From contig CAWUSE010000015.1 in NCBI GenBank assembly GCA_963925805.1, positions 62,001 through 126,000 of the forward strand: a stretch of 64,000 bases of DNA, written 5' to 3'. This document shows positions 42,678 to 52,081 of the stretch, one piece after another. The DNA comes from UBA10347 sp905182135 (GTDB taxonomy: Bacteria > Actinomycetota > Acidimicrobiia > Acidimicrobiales > UBA10347). Every line of letters begins with the position of its first letter. The first letter of the stretch is position 1. The notes under the pieces are model-generated. The model was not told where the DNA came from. It made no database searches and worked only from the letters and a program-made list of their open reading frames with translations. The position numbers and the translations under genes are program-made.

Positions 42678-43843
42678 TTAAGCCGCAGGTTCCGCCGCGG
42701 CCAATGCTCGGTTAGCGGCAGCTGTTGCCCCGACGTGATCGCCCAGCCCGATTAGGGCTTCTGACAGATGCTCCCAGTCGGTTCGCGCCGAAGGGCGCAG
42801 CGTTACCCGCTCGGAATACAGGCTTGGAGCCTCCGAGAACCGGCCTGCATTGAGCAGGGCGTCGCCGAGCAGCTGAGGAAAGAGATCGCGTTGCGCATGG
42901 CTCCCGCCAATGGGTGCAAGATCATCCTTGATCGGCCACATCAGGTCGGCTGCGGCGGCATAGTCCTGGTTTCACCATGCGACCGGACTCCTGCATAAGT
43001 CGGTGCCAACAGAGGCAAAGACATGCGCAGCCCAGAGCGGATCGGTCGATGCGAAGTCTGCCGTGGCTTGAGCATGGTGTGAAGCCGCTTTGGCACGTCC
43101 ACCGGCCGCCATAGCCAGGCTCCAATGGATGTCGTTGAATACAATGTCATGGTCGCCAATTCGCGTTTCGCTGTGCTCGGCTAGGGCATCCCACCGGTCA
43201 CCAATATCAACGCTGCGAAGCTCGAGCCGGGCCAGGAGGGAAGCCAGGTTTTGGACGTCGATGTTCTGTGGCGTGTTCGCCGAGGTGATTTCGTTGTCGT
43301 ACAGGGACAACACGTTGTCGTAGCGCCCTTGGGCTACGTTGAACAATGCAGCGTGCCCCCAGACGTGGCGACGAAATGGGTTGCGGTCATCCCACGCGTC
43401 GGTTGGGTAATCGAGCCACGCAACACCTTCAGCCGAGCGGCCTTGGGTTTCGAGCACATGGGCTACCGAGTGGATTGCCCACAGCTCGTTGGGGTTTCGT
43501 TCAACAGCCTCTCGACCAATCGCCTCGGCCCCGAAGTGGTTGCCCGATTCTTCAAGCGCGAACGCATGCATCCCCAGCAGGCTTGCGTACCCCGGCAAAG
43601 AGTCGTTCCATGCAGGAAGGACGCTTGAAGTCGCGGCCCGCAGAGCCTGGGTGCGTCCGGTCCAGAACGTTAAATAGTGGCGCCGTTGCATGCTAACCCG
43701 GGTGACGCAGCGGACATACCCAGAAGATCCTTGGTGCGCTCGCGTTGCAATTTGGCCAGGGCGGTGATCGTGGTGCTGAAGCCTTCGGAACGTGTCGCCA
43801 AACACAGGTCCCCTAGACAGGGCAAGGTGGTGGTCTCGCCCAT
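42678..43843 (-). pseudogene. Decayed TTC38-like tetratricopeptide gene
   Basis: Three pieces in order match what I remember of tetratricopeptide repeat protein 38 homologues. (1) An N-terminal piece from ATG 43843 to TAA 43670, with LCLATRSEGFSTTITALAKL and AASPGLA. (2) In another frame, the main body, with HYLTFWTGRTQALR, LLGMHAFALEESG, WAIHSVAHVLETQGRSAEG and VWGHAALFNVAQGRYD, ending at an in-frame TGA (42972-42974). (3) In the same frame after the TGA, NQDYAAAADLMWPIKDDL and GGSHAQRDLFPQLL to the end at 42678. Roughly a hundred residues expected between pieces 1 and 2 are missing. A deletion/frameshift plus a nonsense codon makes a pseudogene more likely than stop-codon recoding. Confidence 0.8.
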
Positions 43844-43919
43844 AAGGCGAAATGACTGGGTGTTCCTTGAGTCCGAGCACGTGACGTAGTGGTCAAGCGG
43901 TACGTCGCGTCAGGCGGCA

Positions 43920-45050
43920 CTAGAGGAGGTCGTTGGGGTCGTCGGTCGGTCCTTCGGCCAGCAGCCAGCCGAGGTCGTCATCGGCGGTGAATCGCCACCA
44001 TTGTTGGTCTTGGTCGAGGCGCAACTGGGTTGTGCCGAAACTGACGGTGTTACCGCGGACACGGGCCCGTTCGCCCAGGCTGAGTTGACCTCGGATCATG
44101 AGGTCGGCGTTTACCGCGGGCTTGGCACTGTGGGCTCGAAAGCCAGCTAGGCCGCCGATGTGCCATGCCGTTACTGCTGCCCGCAACTCGTTCGGGTCTA
44201 ACCCGGTGGCCTCGGCAATCTGATCGCTCGTGCCTCGTGCAGCGCGCCGGACGACGTCGGCGCCGATGCTGAGATCAAGTCCGCTATCAGTACCGCCTGC
44301 GAGCATTGACCAGGCTCGCTCTGCGGCGTCGCTGACCAGCTCCGCTAGTTCATCGGCATCGATGCCGGCGTCCATACCGGGGATCACCGTCAGAGCTACC
44401 AAGGTGCCGGGGTGGCTTGGTAGAGGAGCGGACTGTTGCAGTTGAGTGGGTTTACGACGAAACGCCTGGGCTCCAGAAATGGCAGGGTCACCACCACGAG
44501 GCTGATCGCTAGATGGAGTCAGGTCGACGCCGAGTCGTTCACTGCGACGAGAGCGGACCTCGGTGAGAACAGCGTCGCGGCTCAGGCCGCGCAGCGTGAG
44601 TAGAGCGAAGGGATCAGCATCGAACATGTCGGCAGCGACGTAACACAACGCAGCAACGTGTTTGCATGGCTCGGCCCAATCGGGGCAGGAACATTCCGGG
44701 CTCAGGTCACCGCGATCAGGCAACACATGGTCGCCGATCTCTTTCGGAACTTGGCCAGCAAGCAGGGCAGCAACATTGCTGGCCTTGGTCATAGCAAGGT
44801 CGAGCACGGTGTCCCACTCGCTGTCGGCTAATACCCGCATGGACAAGGTGGTCGTATACGGACCCTCTTGGTTGCCGGAGACTTGAGCCCGCAGCTCACC
44901 TGGTGACAACTCAATGTCGCGCACTCGATCTTGGCGCGCATAGGTCCGGCCTCGGGGAAGGCGGTTTGGGTCGATAAGTGATCTTTGTTCGAGAGCATCG
45001 AGCCAGGCCTTTCCCCACCAGGTAGTCCCAAATTGGCGTACTTTTGCCAT
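43920..45050 (-). CDS. SWIM zinc-finger protein
   Basis: A 376-residue protein starting MAKVRQFGTTWWGKAWLDAL, typical of SWIM proteins that accompany SNF2 helicases. The zinc finger CSCPDWAEPCKHVAA (CxCx6CxH) is at about residues 123-137. The C-terminal half is mostly helical with no known catalytic motif. It starts 10 bases after the SNF2 gene ends, so the two are one operon, and the proteins probably act together on DNA. Tools often mislabel such proteins as SWF/SNF helicases although no helicase motif is present. Confidence 0.88.
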   Translation of the reverse strand: MAKVRQFGTTWWGKAWLDALEQRSLIDPNRLPRGRTYARQDRVRDIELSPGELRAQVSGNQEGPYTTTLSMRVLADSEWDTVLDLAMTKASNVAALLAGQVPKEIGDHVLPDRGDLSPECSCPDWAEPCKHVAALCYVAADMFDADPFALLTLRGLSRDAVLTEVRSRRSERLGVDLTPSSDQPRGGDPAISGAQAFRRKPTQLQQSAPLPSHPGTLVALTVIPGMDAGIDADELAELVSDAAERAWSMLAGGTDSGLDLSIGADVVRRAARGTSDQIAEATGLDPNELRAAVTAWHIGGLAGFRAHSAKPAVNADLMIRGQLSLGERARVRGNTVSFGTTQLRLDQDQQWWRFTADDDLGWLLAEGPTDDPNDLL

Positions 45051-45060
45051 CAGAAAACGC

Positions 45061-47946
45061 TCACGAAACCGAGAGCTCGACTAGCTCGGCTAAGTCGTCG
45101 TCGTCGAGGTCACCAATCCAGCTTTCACCGGCTCCGGTGACTGAGGCAGCCAGCTTGCGCTTGGCCGTCAGTAGGTCGGCTACGCGATCCTCGACGGTGC
45201 CTTCGGTGATGATGCGATGCACCGTGACCGCCTTAGTTTGACCAATGCGGTACGCCCGGTCAGTTGCCTGATCTTCAACAGCGGGATTCCACCACCGGTC
45301 GTAATGGACAACGTGGGTTGCGGCAGTCAGGTTGAGTCCTGTTCCGCCAGCCTTGAGTGATAGCACGAGTATCTGAAGGTCGCCCGCTTGGAAACGGTCG
45401 ACCAGTTCTTGGCGAGCCTTGACCGATAATCCGCCGTGTAGCACAGCAATCTGGCGTCCTCTGACCTGTTGGTGTTTGACGATCAGGTTGGCCATGGCGA
45501 CGTATTGGCTAAAGATCAACGTGGACTCGTTGGCAGCAGTGGCAGTTGCGAGGAGATCGTCGAGCGCGTCGAGCTTTCCTGAACGGGCATCGAGTGGTCC
45601 TGTCTCATGCAGAAATTGTGCTGGGTGATTGGTGATCTGCTTGAGCCCGGTCAAGAATTTGAGAATCAATCCGCGTCGGTCGATCCCGTGGGTCCCAGCG
45701 ACCTCGGCCAGGACATGTTCGGTAGTGGCCTTGTACAAGGTCACCTGCTCATCGGACAGCGGAACGATGAGGTCGCGTTCAATCTTCGCGGGAAGTTCTG
45801 GTGCGATGCCTTCGTCGGTTTTCGTACGTCGCAGCAGGAACGGTTCTACTAGACGTTGGAGGCGTTCGGTTGCCTTGCGGTCGCCGTCTCGTTCGATCGG
45901 CAGCGCAATTGTGCGGCGAAACGTTTCGAGGGGCCCGAGTAAGCCAGGTACCGACCAGTCGATGATTGACCAAAGCTCGCTGAGGTTGTTCTCGACTGGG
46001 GTGCCAGTCAATGCAATGCGCACCCCATGGCTGATCTGACGAATGGCTTTGGCGGTTCGAGATCGAGGGTTCTTTGCGTGCTGCGCTTCGTCGGCGACGA
46101 CGATGTCCCATTCGATAGCGTCCAACATGGCAGCGTCGCTGCGCACGACCCCGTAGCTCGTCACGATGATCGAGTTGTCCGACAGGCTGTCGAGGGAGCG
46201 ATTGGGGCCATGGAAGATCTGGACGTCGAAGTCAGGAATGAACCGTTTGGCCTCGCGTGCCCAGTTATTCATCAGCGATGTCGGGCAAATGACCAGGGTG
46301 GGGCCGACATTGACGTTCGAGTCGCTGGCGATAGCACGACGGGTCGCATGAAGCGCCAGTACCTGGATGGTTTTGCCGAGCCCCATGTCATCGGCCAAAC
46401 AACCGCCAAACCCGAGTTGGCACAGGTCAGCCATCCAAGCCAGGCCCCGCTTTTGGTAATGGCGTAGTTCGGCGTGCAGCATTGCTGGTTCGTCTGCAAA
46501 CCGTTCGCCGGTCAATGTCTCGAGCCGCATCACGAGCTCATCGAGCGCACCAATGACTCGAATGTTGATCTCTTCGTCGGGATCGAGGCCGAGCGCTGCA
46601 GCGTTCGGGTCGTTCGCCAGGTCGACGTCGGCGCCTAACGCTGCGGCGAGTGCTGTCGTCACGCTAATGGTCGGAGCGGGGGCTCGGAGCTTGCGTAGCG
46701 TTTCGCGGTCGAGACGCACCCATCGGCCGCGAAGCGAGACGACGGAACGCTTCGCTTCGGCAAGGACCTGCAACTCCTCGTTGGTCAGCGCCAGACCGTC
46801 GAGCAGGAATTCCCAGTCAACGTCGAGCAGCGTTTCCAGGTTGAGGGCCGAAGGGAGACCGCTGCTTGGTGAACCGGCCGAAATCACAAGTTGCCGTTTG
46901 ATCTTTGGTGCCACGAGCTCGGATGGCCATCGCACATCGATGTCGGCTGCATCGAGTGCGTCGAGCTGATCAAGGAAGGCATCGAGGTCCCCGCCATCGA
47001 GTGTCCCCTCGGATGGAGCCACATCGTCGAGCAGGCTGGACCACGGCGTTACGAGCTTGGTCACGGTGAGCAACCCGGCCAGCAATGTGGTTTCAGCTTG
47101 ATGACCCAGACGGTCCGTCACTTCGGTAGGAGCGAGCCAGTAGTCGCGTGCGTCGACGAGCAGCGATGGGTCCGACTTGGACTGCAGCGCAAAAGTGACT
47201 CGCCAGGGCTCGTCTGGATCCTCAACTGGCGCAGGCTCAGGATGAAGGGCTGGTTCGCTAGAACAGGGCTGGACCGGTGGGTGCATGCGCAATACCAACC
47301 GGCTGTTGGAGCAGTGGGATGCCGCCAAGTCGTTCACCCATGGCCTCAAATGAGGAACCTTGGTCGGTGTGGGATCGGCGAAAAGGCGCAGTGACCCTAC
47401 GCGATGGGCTGCGGGCGTTCGAATGAAGGCATCGGCGATTGCGTCGAACGCAGCTCGGATTGTGTACCCGGGGTCGCTGATACTGCCGCGACCAGCAGCA
47501 GGTGTTGCGTGCGCCAGGGCAGGCAGTGCATCCACGAGTGCGTTGAGCATCTGGTGGTCACCTGGGTCGAGCGGATCGACCCGCCATGTGTCGTAGCCGC
47601 TAGGGCTGACCCATGGCAGTACCTTTCCGCGGGCGATGAGTGAGAGCCCAGCGCGGACCACGCCGGCCCACGCATGGGCCGAGTCGCTGGCACGTTCGTC
47701 GCGCCGCAGGGTGGCGAGCTGATCGATTGCATCGCGAACAGCGAACTTCTCTGCGGCGACTGTTTGCTTCTGTGTGCCTCGCGCTGCAGGAAGCGCAAGT
47801 TCGATATCGAGCGTCGAGTCAGCGCCGAGACCACCAGGGTTATCTGGGTCCCACGCAGCGAAGAACGACTGTTGCGGCGGGTCGACCGCAACAAAGGTCA
47901 GGATCTTGCCTAGCACGACTCCATCGTACAGGTGTTCGTGTGCCAC
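45061..47946 (-). CDS. SNF2-family DEAD/DEAH-type ATPase
   Basis: A 961-residue protein. The first 450 residues are a poorly conserved N-terminal region including the bacterial SNF2 N-terminal helical domain. The motor follows: motif I ADDMGLGKTIQVLALHA near residue 519, motif II DEAQHAKNPRSRTAKAIR, ALTGTPVENNLSELWSI as motif III, and a second RecA lobe with VLSLKAGGTGLNLTAATHV and ATDRAYRIGQTKAVTVHR. It should translocate on duplex DNA rather than unwind it. A GTG at 47946 is the first start. A likely role is DNA repair or chromatin-like remodelling with its SWIM partner. Confidence 0.93.
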   Translation of the reverse strand: MAHEHLYDGVVLGKILTFVAVDPPQQSFFAAWDPDNPGGLGADSTLDIELALPAARGTQKQTVAAEKFAVRDAIDQLATLRRDERASDSAHAWAGVVRAGLSLIARGKVLPWVSPSGYDTWRVDPLDPGDHQMLNALVDALPALAHATPAAGRGSISDPGYTIRAAFDAIADAFIRTPAAHRVGSLRLFADPTPTKVPHLRPWVNDLAASHCSNSRLVLRMHPPVQPCSSEPALHPEPAPVEDPDEPWRVTFALQSKSDPSLLVDARDYWLAPTEVTDRLGHQAETTLLAGLLTVTKLVTPWSSLLDDVAPSEGTLDGGDLDAFLDQLDALDAADIDVRWPSELVAPKIKRQLVISAGSPSSGLPSALNLETLLDVDWEFLLDGLALTNEELQVLAEAKRSVVSLRGRWVRLDRETLRKLRAPAPTISVTTALAAALGADVDLANDPNAAALGLDPDEEINIRVIGALDELVMRLETLTGERFADEPAMLHAELRHYQKRGLAWMADLCQLGFGGCLADDMGLGKTIQVLALHATRRAIASDSNVNVGPTLVICPTSLMNNWAREAKRFIPDFDVQIFHGPNRSLDSLSDNSIIVTSYGVVRSDAAMLDAIEWDIVVADEAQHAKNPRSRTAKAIRQISHGVRIALTGTPVENNLSELWSIIDWSVPGLLGPLETFRRTIALPIERDGDRKATERLQRLVEPFLLRRTKTDEGIAPELPAKIERDLIVPLSDEQVTLYKATTEHVLAEVAGTHGIDRRGLILKFLTGLKQITNHPAQFLHETGPLDARSGKLDALDDLLATATAANESTLIFSQYVAMANLIVKHQQVRGRQIAVLHGGLSVKARQELVDRFQAGDLQILVLSLKAGGTGLNLTAATHVVHYDRWWNPAVEDQATDRAYRIGQTKAVTVHRIITEGTVEDRVADLLTAKRKLAASVTGAGESWIGDLDDDDLAELVELSVS

Positions 47947-48287
47947 GGCGCCATTGCCCGTTCTTTCCTATTGCCGATTTGGCCGCTCCCGGGGCCCCCG
48001 CCGGGTTCTCGAAACCGCAACGCCGGGTCAAGAAGCACCGGTTCTTACGGATAGCCCCCTTCGGCTGTTTCCTAGGGTCTGGCTCTGAGGTCCCGACGAC
48101 TAGTTATTTGAGTAGGGACATTTTTGCCTGGCTAGGCAATCATCAAGTCAGTGGTTGAGGGAAGCACCAGAATTCTTGCGGAGACGTTTGGTTCGCGGGG
48201 TGCACGTGGGAACACCATTTTGCTTGGGTGGGTCCTCAGCGCGATTGGGCGGCCGGGTCAGGGCCGACACCTGCAAGACTCCGGGGT
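47947..48287. other. Intergenic region between divergent genes
   Basis: About 340 bases between the divergently transcribed SNF2 and nitrobindin genes. It must hold two promoters. I see no gene and no strong inverted repeat. Confidence 0.5.
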
Positions 48288-48773
48288 ATGCAACTCCATA
48301 TGGACTGTGAACCACTTGCCTTTCTACTAGGCACATGGCAAGGGGCTGGCGAGGGCGAGTACCCAACCATCGATGGGTTTCGATACACCGAAGAGGTTAC
48401 GTTTGGCCATGTAGGCAAGCCCTTCCTCGCGTATAGCCAAAAGACGAAACATGCCGAGACCGGCCAGCCGCTTCACGCCGAGACGGGCTACCTACGAGCA
48501 CTAGGCGACGACCGAATCGAGTTCGTCGTGGTGCAGCCCTCGGGCATCGTCGAGCTCTATCAAGGGTCGGTGAGTGGTGCCGCGCTGGACCTCGAGCTCA
48601 TTAGCGTGCACACCACGCCGGGTGCGAAATCGGTGAGTGACGTGCAGCGGGCGATCTCTGTCGAAGACGATGGCGACCAGGCGGTACTGAAGTACACCGT
48701 TGCTATGGCGGCAGTGGGCGAACCGCTGACGCACCATCTTCGCGCTGTGCTAACCCGTCTGCCCCAGCACTAA
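48288..48773 (+). CDS. Nitrobindin-type haem-binding beta-barrel protein
   Basis: A 161-residue lipocalin-like barrel of the nitrobindin/THAP4 family, which binds ferric haem and reacts with NO and peroxynitrite. The signature GTWQGAGEGEYPTIDGF lies at residues 16-32, GKPFLAYSQKT near 47, LHAETGYLR near 65, and THHLRAVLTRL at the C-terminus supplies the proximal haem histidine. ATG at 48288 follows a GGGG. It ends two bases before the FetB-like permease start, so the two are co-transcribed. Confidence 0.9.
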   Translation: MQLHMDCEPLAFLLGTWQGAGEGEYPTIDGFRYTEEVTFGHVGKPFLAYSQKTKHAETGQPLHAETGYLRALGDDRIEFVVVQPSGIVELYQGSVSGAALDLELISVHTTPGAKSVSDVQRAISVEDDGDQAVLKYTVAMAAVGEPLTHHLRAVLTRLPQH

Positions 48774-48775
48774 AC

Positions 48776-49573
48776 ATGCGCACCGACGTCGAACTATGGC
48801 AAGCAGCAGTTTCGCTGATCCTGATAGTGATCGTTGTCGGCGTGTCGATCTGGCAACGGCTTGGCCTTGAGCGGCCGGTTCTGTGGGCAGCTGCGCGAGC
48901 CACCGTGCAACTCCTGGGGGTAGGGGCCCTCTTCACTGTGATCTTCGAGTCTGGCCTAGCGAGTCTGTGGTCGGTGCTCTGGGTGGTCATGATGGTTGGA
49001 ATCGCTGGTGCCGTCGTGGCTCGTCGAACCGGCGCAGGCCGCGACCTCGTTGTGGTAGGACTTTCGGCGATCGGGTTAAGCGTCAGTGTTGTCTTGGCCG
49101 TGATCTTCGGCCTTGGTGTCTTGGCCCTCGAAGCGGTGTCGGTTGTGGTAATTGCCGGGATCACTATTGGGAACACGCTGCCCACCGTGGTGCAGGCCGT
49201 AGATCGCACCCGGAGCCAGCTCATTGAATCGGCGGGCCAGATCGAAGCGATGCTGGCCTTGGGGTTTGACGGGCCGGCATCGACACGCCGGGTCGTGCGC
49301 GATGTTGCTCGACTAGCGTTGATCCCACAGATCGAGCGCACAAAGGTGGTCGGTCTCATAGCGCTCCCTGGTGCTATGACCGGTCTGCTTCTGGCGGGTG
49401 TCGATCCCATAGATGCAGTGCTTATTCAGTTAGTCGTGATGTTCCTGGTACTCGGCGCGGTGGCGCTCTCGGTGATCATCGTGACGCTGGCGATGACACG
49501 ACGCGCCCTGACCTCAGATTTGCGGATCGCCGAGTGGGCAAAAGTGGCGCCTGGTGATTTTGATGGTAAATGA
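48776..49573 (+). CDS. FetB/UPF0014-family ABC permease
   Basis: A 265-residue integral membrane protein with about seven hydrophobic segments. RATVQLLGVGALF near residue 41, ITIGNTLPTVVQAVDRTR near 121 and IPQIERTKVVGLIALPGAMT near 182 are UPF0014 signatures. E. coli FetB works with the ATPase FetA in iron homeostasis. No FetA-type ATPase is adjacent here; instead the partner in the operon is a haem protein. The ATPase may be encoded elsewhere. Confidence 0.9.
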   Translation: MRTDVELWQAAVSLILIVIVVGVSIWQRLGLERPVLWAAARATVQLLGVGALFTVIFESGLASLWSVLWVVMMVGIAGAVVARRTGAGRDLVVVGLSAIGLSVSVVLAVIFGLGVLALEAVSVVVIAGITIGNTLPTVVQAVDRTRSQLIESAGQIEAMLALGFDGPASTRRVVRDVARLALIPQIERTKVVGLIALPGAMTGLLLAGVDPIDAVLIQLVVMFLVLGAVALSVIIVTLAMTRRALTSDLRIAEWAKVAPGDFDGK

Positions 49574-49620
49574 AAGTTCGACGAGTTGCCCAAAAGGCAG
49601 CGCTCGTCTAAACACGGCCC

Positions 49621-50400
49621 ATGGACTTAAACCTTGCTGGGAAGACGGCACTTGTAACGGGTAGCTACAGGGGTACGGGGCGAGGTATAGCGCGGGTGCT
49701 TGCTGTCGAGGGAGCACATGTGCTTATCCATGGGTTCGAAGCAGGTCAAGCCGAGGCAACGGTAATCGAGCTGAAGGCCGAGGGGCTGAGCGCAGAAGCG
49801 GTGACGGCAGATATCCGGACCGACGCGGGCGCAGATCAACTTGCAACTGTCGCGGATCGAGCGCACGTGTTGGTGAACAATTACGGCGCACCGGGTGGAT
49901 CAAGCTGGTCATCTATGGCGAAATGGACCGACGAATGGAACGTGAACGTCTTGGCTGCGGTACGAGTGACGCAGCTGTGTCTGCCGGCAATGCGTGAGCG
50001 CGGGTGGGGGCGGATCATCTTCATGGGCACGGTTGGGACCCAGCAGCCTGGTCAGAGAAACGCCGGGTACTACGGAGCCAAGACGGCCTTGCCGACCCTT
50101 GTCCGCACACTGGCCATGGAGCTTCGTGGCACAGGTGTTACGGCCAATCTCGTAAGCCCCGGAATGATCGCAACCGACGAGGTACGAGCGATGGTGACTC
50201 GCCGGGCCGAGCGCGATGGCAGTGCTGCATCCTGGCCGGAGGCCGAACGCTGGGCACTCGATAATTCCATGCCGAACTTGACCGAACGACTTCCCGAACC
50301 GGAAGACATCGGCAAGGTCGTTGCGTTTGTGGCGAGCGAGGCGGCATGGCACATGACCGGCGCCGATATCGCTGTAGACGGTGGCGCACGCGACGCCTGA
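49621..50400 (+). CDS. Short-chain dehydrogenase/reductase
   Basis: A classical SDR of 259 residues with a Rossmann fold. The cofactor loop TGSYRGTGRGIA is at residues 14-25, NNYGAPGG near 87 replaces the usual NNAG, the catalytic Tyr-Lys appear as YYGAK near 157, and the C-terminal VDGGARDA is typical of the FabG-like branch. Substrate unknown; a 3-oxoacyl or alcohol substrate is likely. The next gene, an acyl-CoA carboxylase subunit, follows after 58 bases. Confidence 0.9.
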   Translation: MDLNLAGKTALVTGSYRGTGRGIARVLAVEGAHVLIHGFEAGQAEATVIELKAEGLSAEAVTADIRTDAGADQLATVADRAHVLVNNYGAPGGSSWSSMAKWTDEWNVNVLAAVRVTQLCLPAMRERGWGRIIFMGTVGTQQPGQRNAGYYGAKTALPTLVRTLAMELRGTGVTANLVSPGMIATDEVRAMVTRRAERDGSAASWPEAERWALDNSMPNLTERLPEPEDIGKVVAFVASEAAWHMTGADIAVDGGARDA

Positions 50401-50458
50401 TCTTGGTTGCAGACGCTTAACCTTGGTCGCAGCTAACAAAGCCACGTAGATTTGAACT

Positions 50459-52081
50459 GTGGCAACCCTACGAAGCAAGTTGGACACGGGTAGTGAACAG
50501 TTCGCTCGCAATCGCGACGACATGCTCGAGCAGCTATCTGAGATCGACAAGCTGAACCTCGAAGCAGCCGAAGGTGGCGGCGAGCGGTCGATGACCCGTC
50601 TCCGTTCCCGAGGCAAACTTCCCATTCGCGAACGCATCTCGGCTGTGATCGACCCAGACTCGCCGTTTTATGAGATCAGCCCGCTCGCTGCCTATAGCTC
50701 TGACTACACGGTGGGCGCTGGCCTAGTCATGGGTATCGGCGTGATCGAAGGCACTGAGTGCATGATCATGGGCAACGACCCGACAGTGTTGGGCGGCGCT
50801 ATTACTGCCTTCGCCGGCAAGAAGATCATGCGGGCGATTCAGATCAGTAGGGAGAACCGCCTCCCCTACGTGCAGTTTGTCGAATCAGCGGGCGGCGACT
50901 TGCGTGGGTCTGAGGACCCCGAGCGACAAATGCGCGAACAGGTCGACCACTTCGGCGAATCGGGCCGCTTGTTCTACGACGTCACTGAGCTCTCCAAACT
51001 TGGCATCCCTTCTATTGCTGTTGTGTTCGGTTCGTCGACGGCAGGTGGCGCTTACCAGCCAGGAATGAGCGACTACAACATTTTCATTAAGGAACGTTCC
51101 AAGGTCTTCTTAGGCGGTCCGCCGTTGGTCCAGATGGCCACCGGCGAGATCTCCGATGATGAGACGTTGGGAGGTGCGCAGATGCATGCCGAAACCAGCG
51201 GGCTGGCTGATTATCTGGCTGAAGATGAGCTCGATGGTCTTCGAATGTGCCGCGAAGTTGTCGCCCACCTGAACCATCACAAGCAGGGCTACGGCGCCAC
51301 GGGCGAGGGCGACGCACCCATTCATGCCCCCGACGAACTGCTAGGGCTTATGAGTCGTGAGCTGGCGACTGCGATAGATGTGCGCGAAGTGATCGGGCGC
51401 ATTACCGATGGAAGTCGCTTCGAAGAGTTCAAGGCTCGTTATGGAACCACGCTGATCTGTGGGTGGGCGCACGTCCATGGCTACCCCGTCGGCATTCTTG
51501 GTAACAACGGGCCGCTATTTAGCGAGAGTGCGAACAAGGCGGCACAGTTCATCCAGCTGTGCAACCAGCGCGATATCCCGTTGTTGTTCTTGCACAACAT
51601 CACTGGCTTTATGGTCGGAAAAGACTTTGAGCATGGCGGCATCGTCAAGAACGGCAGCCGCATGATCAATGCGGTGTCGAACTCGATGGTGCCCCACATC
51701 AGTGTGATCCTGGGATCAAGCTACGGCGCTGGTAACTACGGCATGTCTGGGCGAGGGTTCAACTCTCGATTTACCTACCTTTGGCCGACGGCCAAGATCG
51801 CCATCATGGGGCCTAAACAGATCGCTGGCGTTATGTCGTTGGTGCGTCGAGGCCAGGCCGCCCGCAAGGGACTTGAGTTTGACGAAGCTGCCGACGCTGA
51901 GATGGTCGCCGAAGTCGAGCATTATCACGAGCTTAAATCGCTGGCGCTTTACGCGACCGGCCGGATCGGCGACGACGGCATCATCGACCCGCGAGACACT
52001 CGCGACGTTGTAGGTATGTCGTTGTCGGTGTGTCACAACAACGACGTCAAGGGAGCGGAGGGTTTCGGTGTCTTCCGATAA
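50459..52081 (+). CDS. Acyl-CoA carboxylase beta subunit (carboxyltransferase)
   Basis: A 540-residue carboxyltransferase with the two crotonase-like halves. FVESAGGDLRGSEDPERQ near residue 140, GSSTAGGAYQPGMSDY near 190 and LGGAQMHAETSGLADY near 238 form the acyl-CoA half; LHNITGFMVGKDFEHGGIVK near 378 and GSSYGAGNYGMSGRGF near 420 form the biotin half. The signatures fit the methylcrotonyl/geranyl-type or propionyl-type subunits; the pattern (HNITGFMVG) favours a 3-methylcrotonyl-CoA carboxylase-like enzyme. GTG start. It overlaps the alpha-subunit start by 14 bases. Confidence 0.92.
   Translation: MATLRSKLDTGSEQFARNRDDMLEQLSEIDKLNLEAAEGGGERSMTRLRSRGKLPIRERISAVIDPDSPFYEISPLAAYSSDYTVGAGLVMGIGVIEGTECMIMGNDPTVLGGAITAFAGKKIMRAIQISRENRLPYVQFVESAGGDLRGSEDPERQMREQVDHFGESGRLFYDVTELSKLGIPSIAVVFGSSTAGGAYQPGMSDYNIFIKERSKVFLGGPPLVQMATGEISDDETLGGAQMHAETSGLADYLAEDELDGLRMCREVVAHLNHHKQGYGATGEGDAPIHAPDELLGLMSRELATAIDVREVIGRITDGSRFEEFKARYGTTLICGWAHVHGYPVGILGNNGPLFSESANKAAQFIQLCNQRDIPLLFLHNITGFMVGKDFEHGGIVKNGSRMINAVSNSMVPHISVILGSSYGAGNYGMSGRGFNSRFTYLWPTAKIAIMGPKQIAGVMSLVRRGQAARKGLEFDEAADAEMVAEVEHYHELKSLALYATGRIGDDGIIDPRDTRDVVGMSLSVCHNNDVKGAEGFGVFR

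Noticed and set aside
42972..42974. In-frame TGA in the TTC38-like gene as selenocysteine or Trp recoding
   Set aside because: TGA is used as an ordinary stop by many other genes here, and a second lesion (frame change and missing segment near 43680) shows that the gene is decayed.
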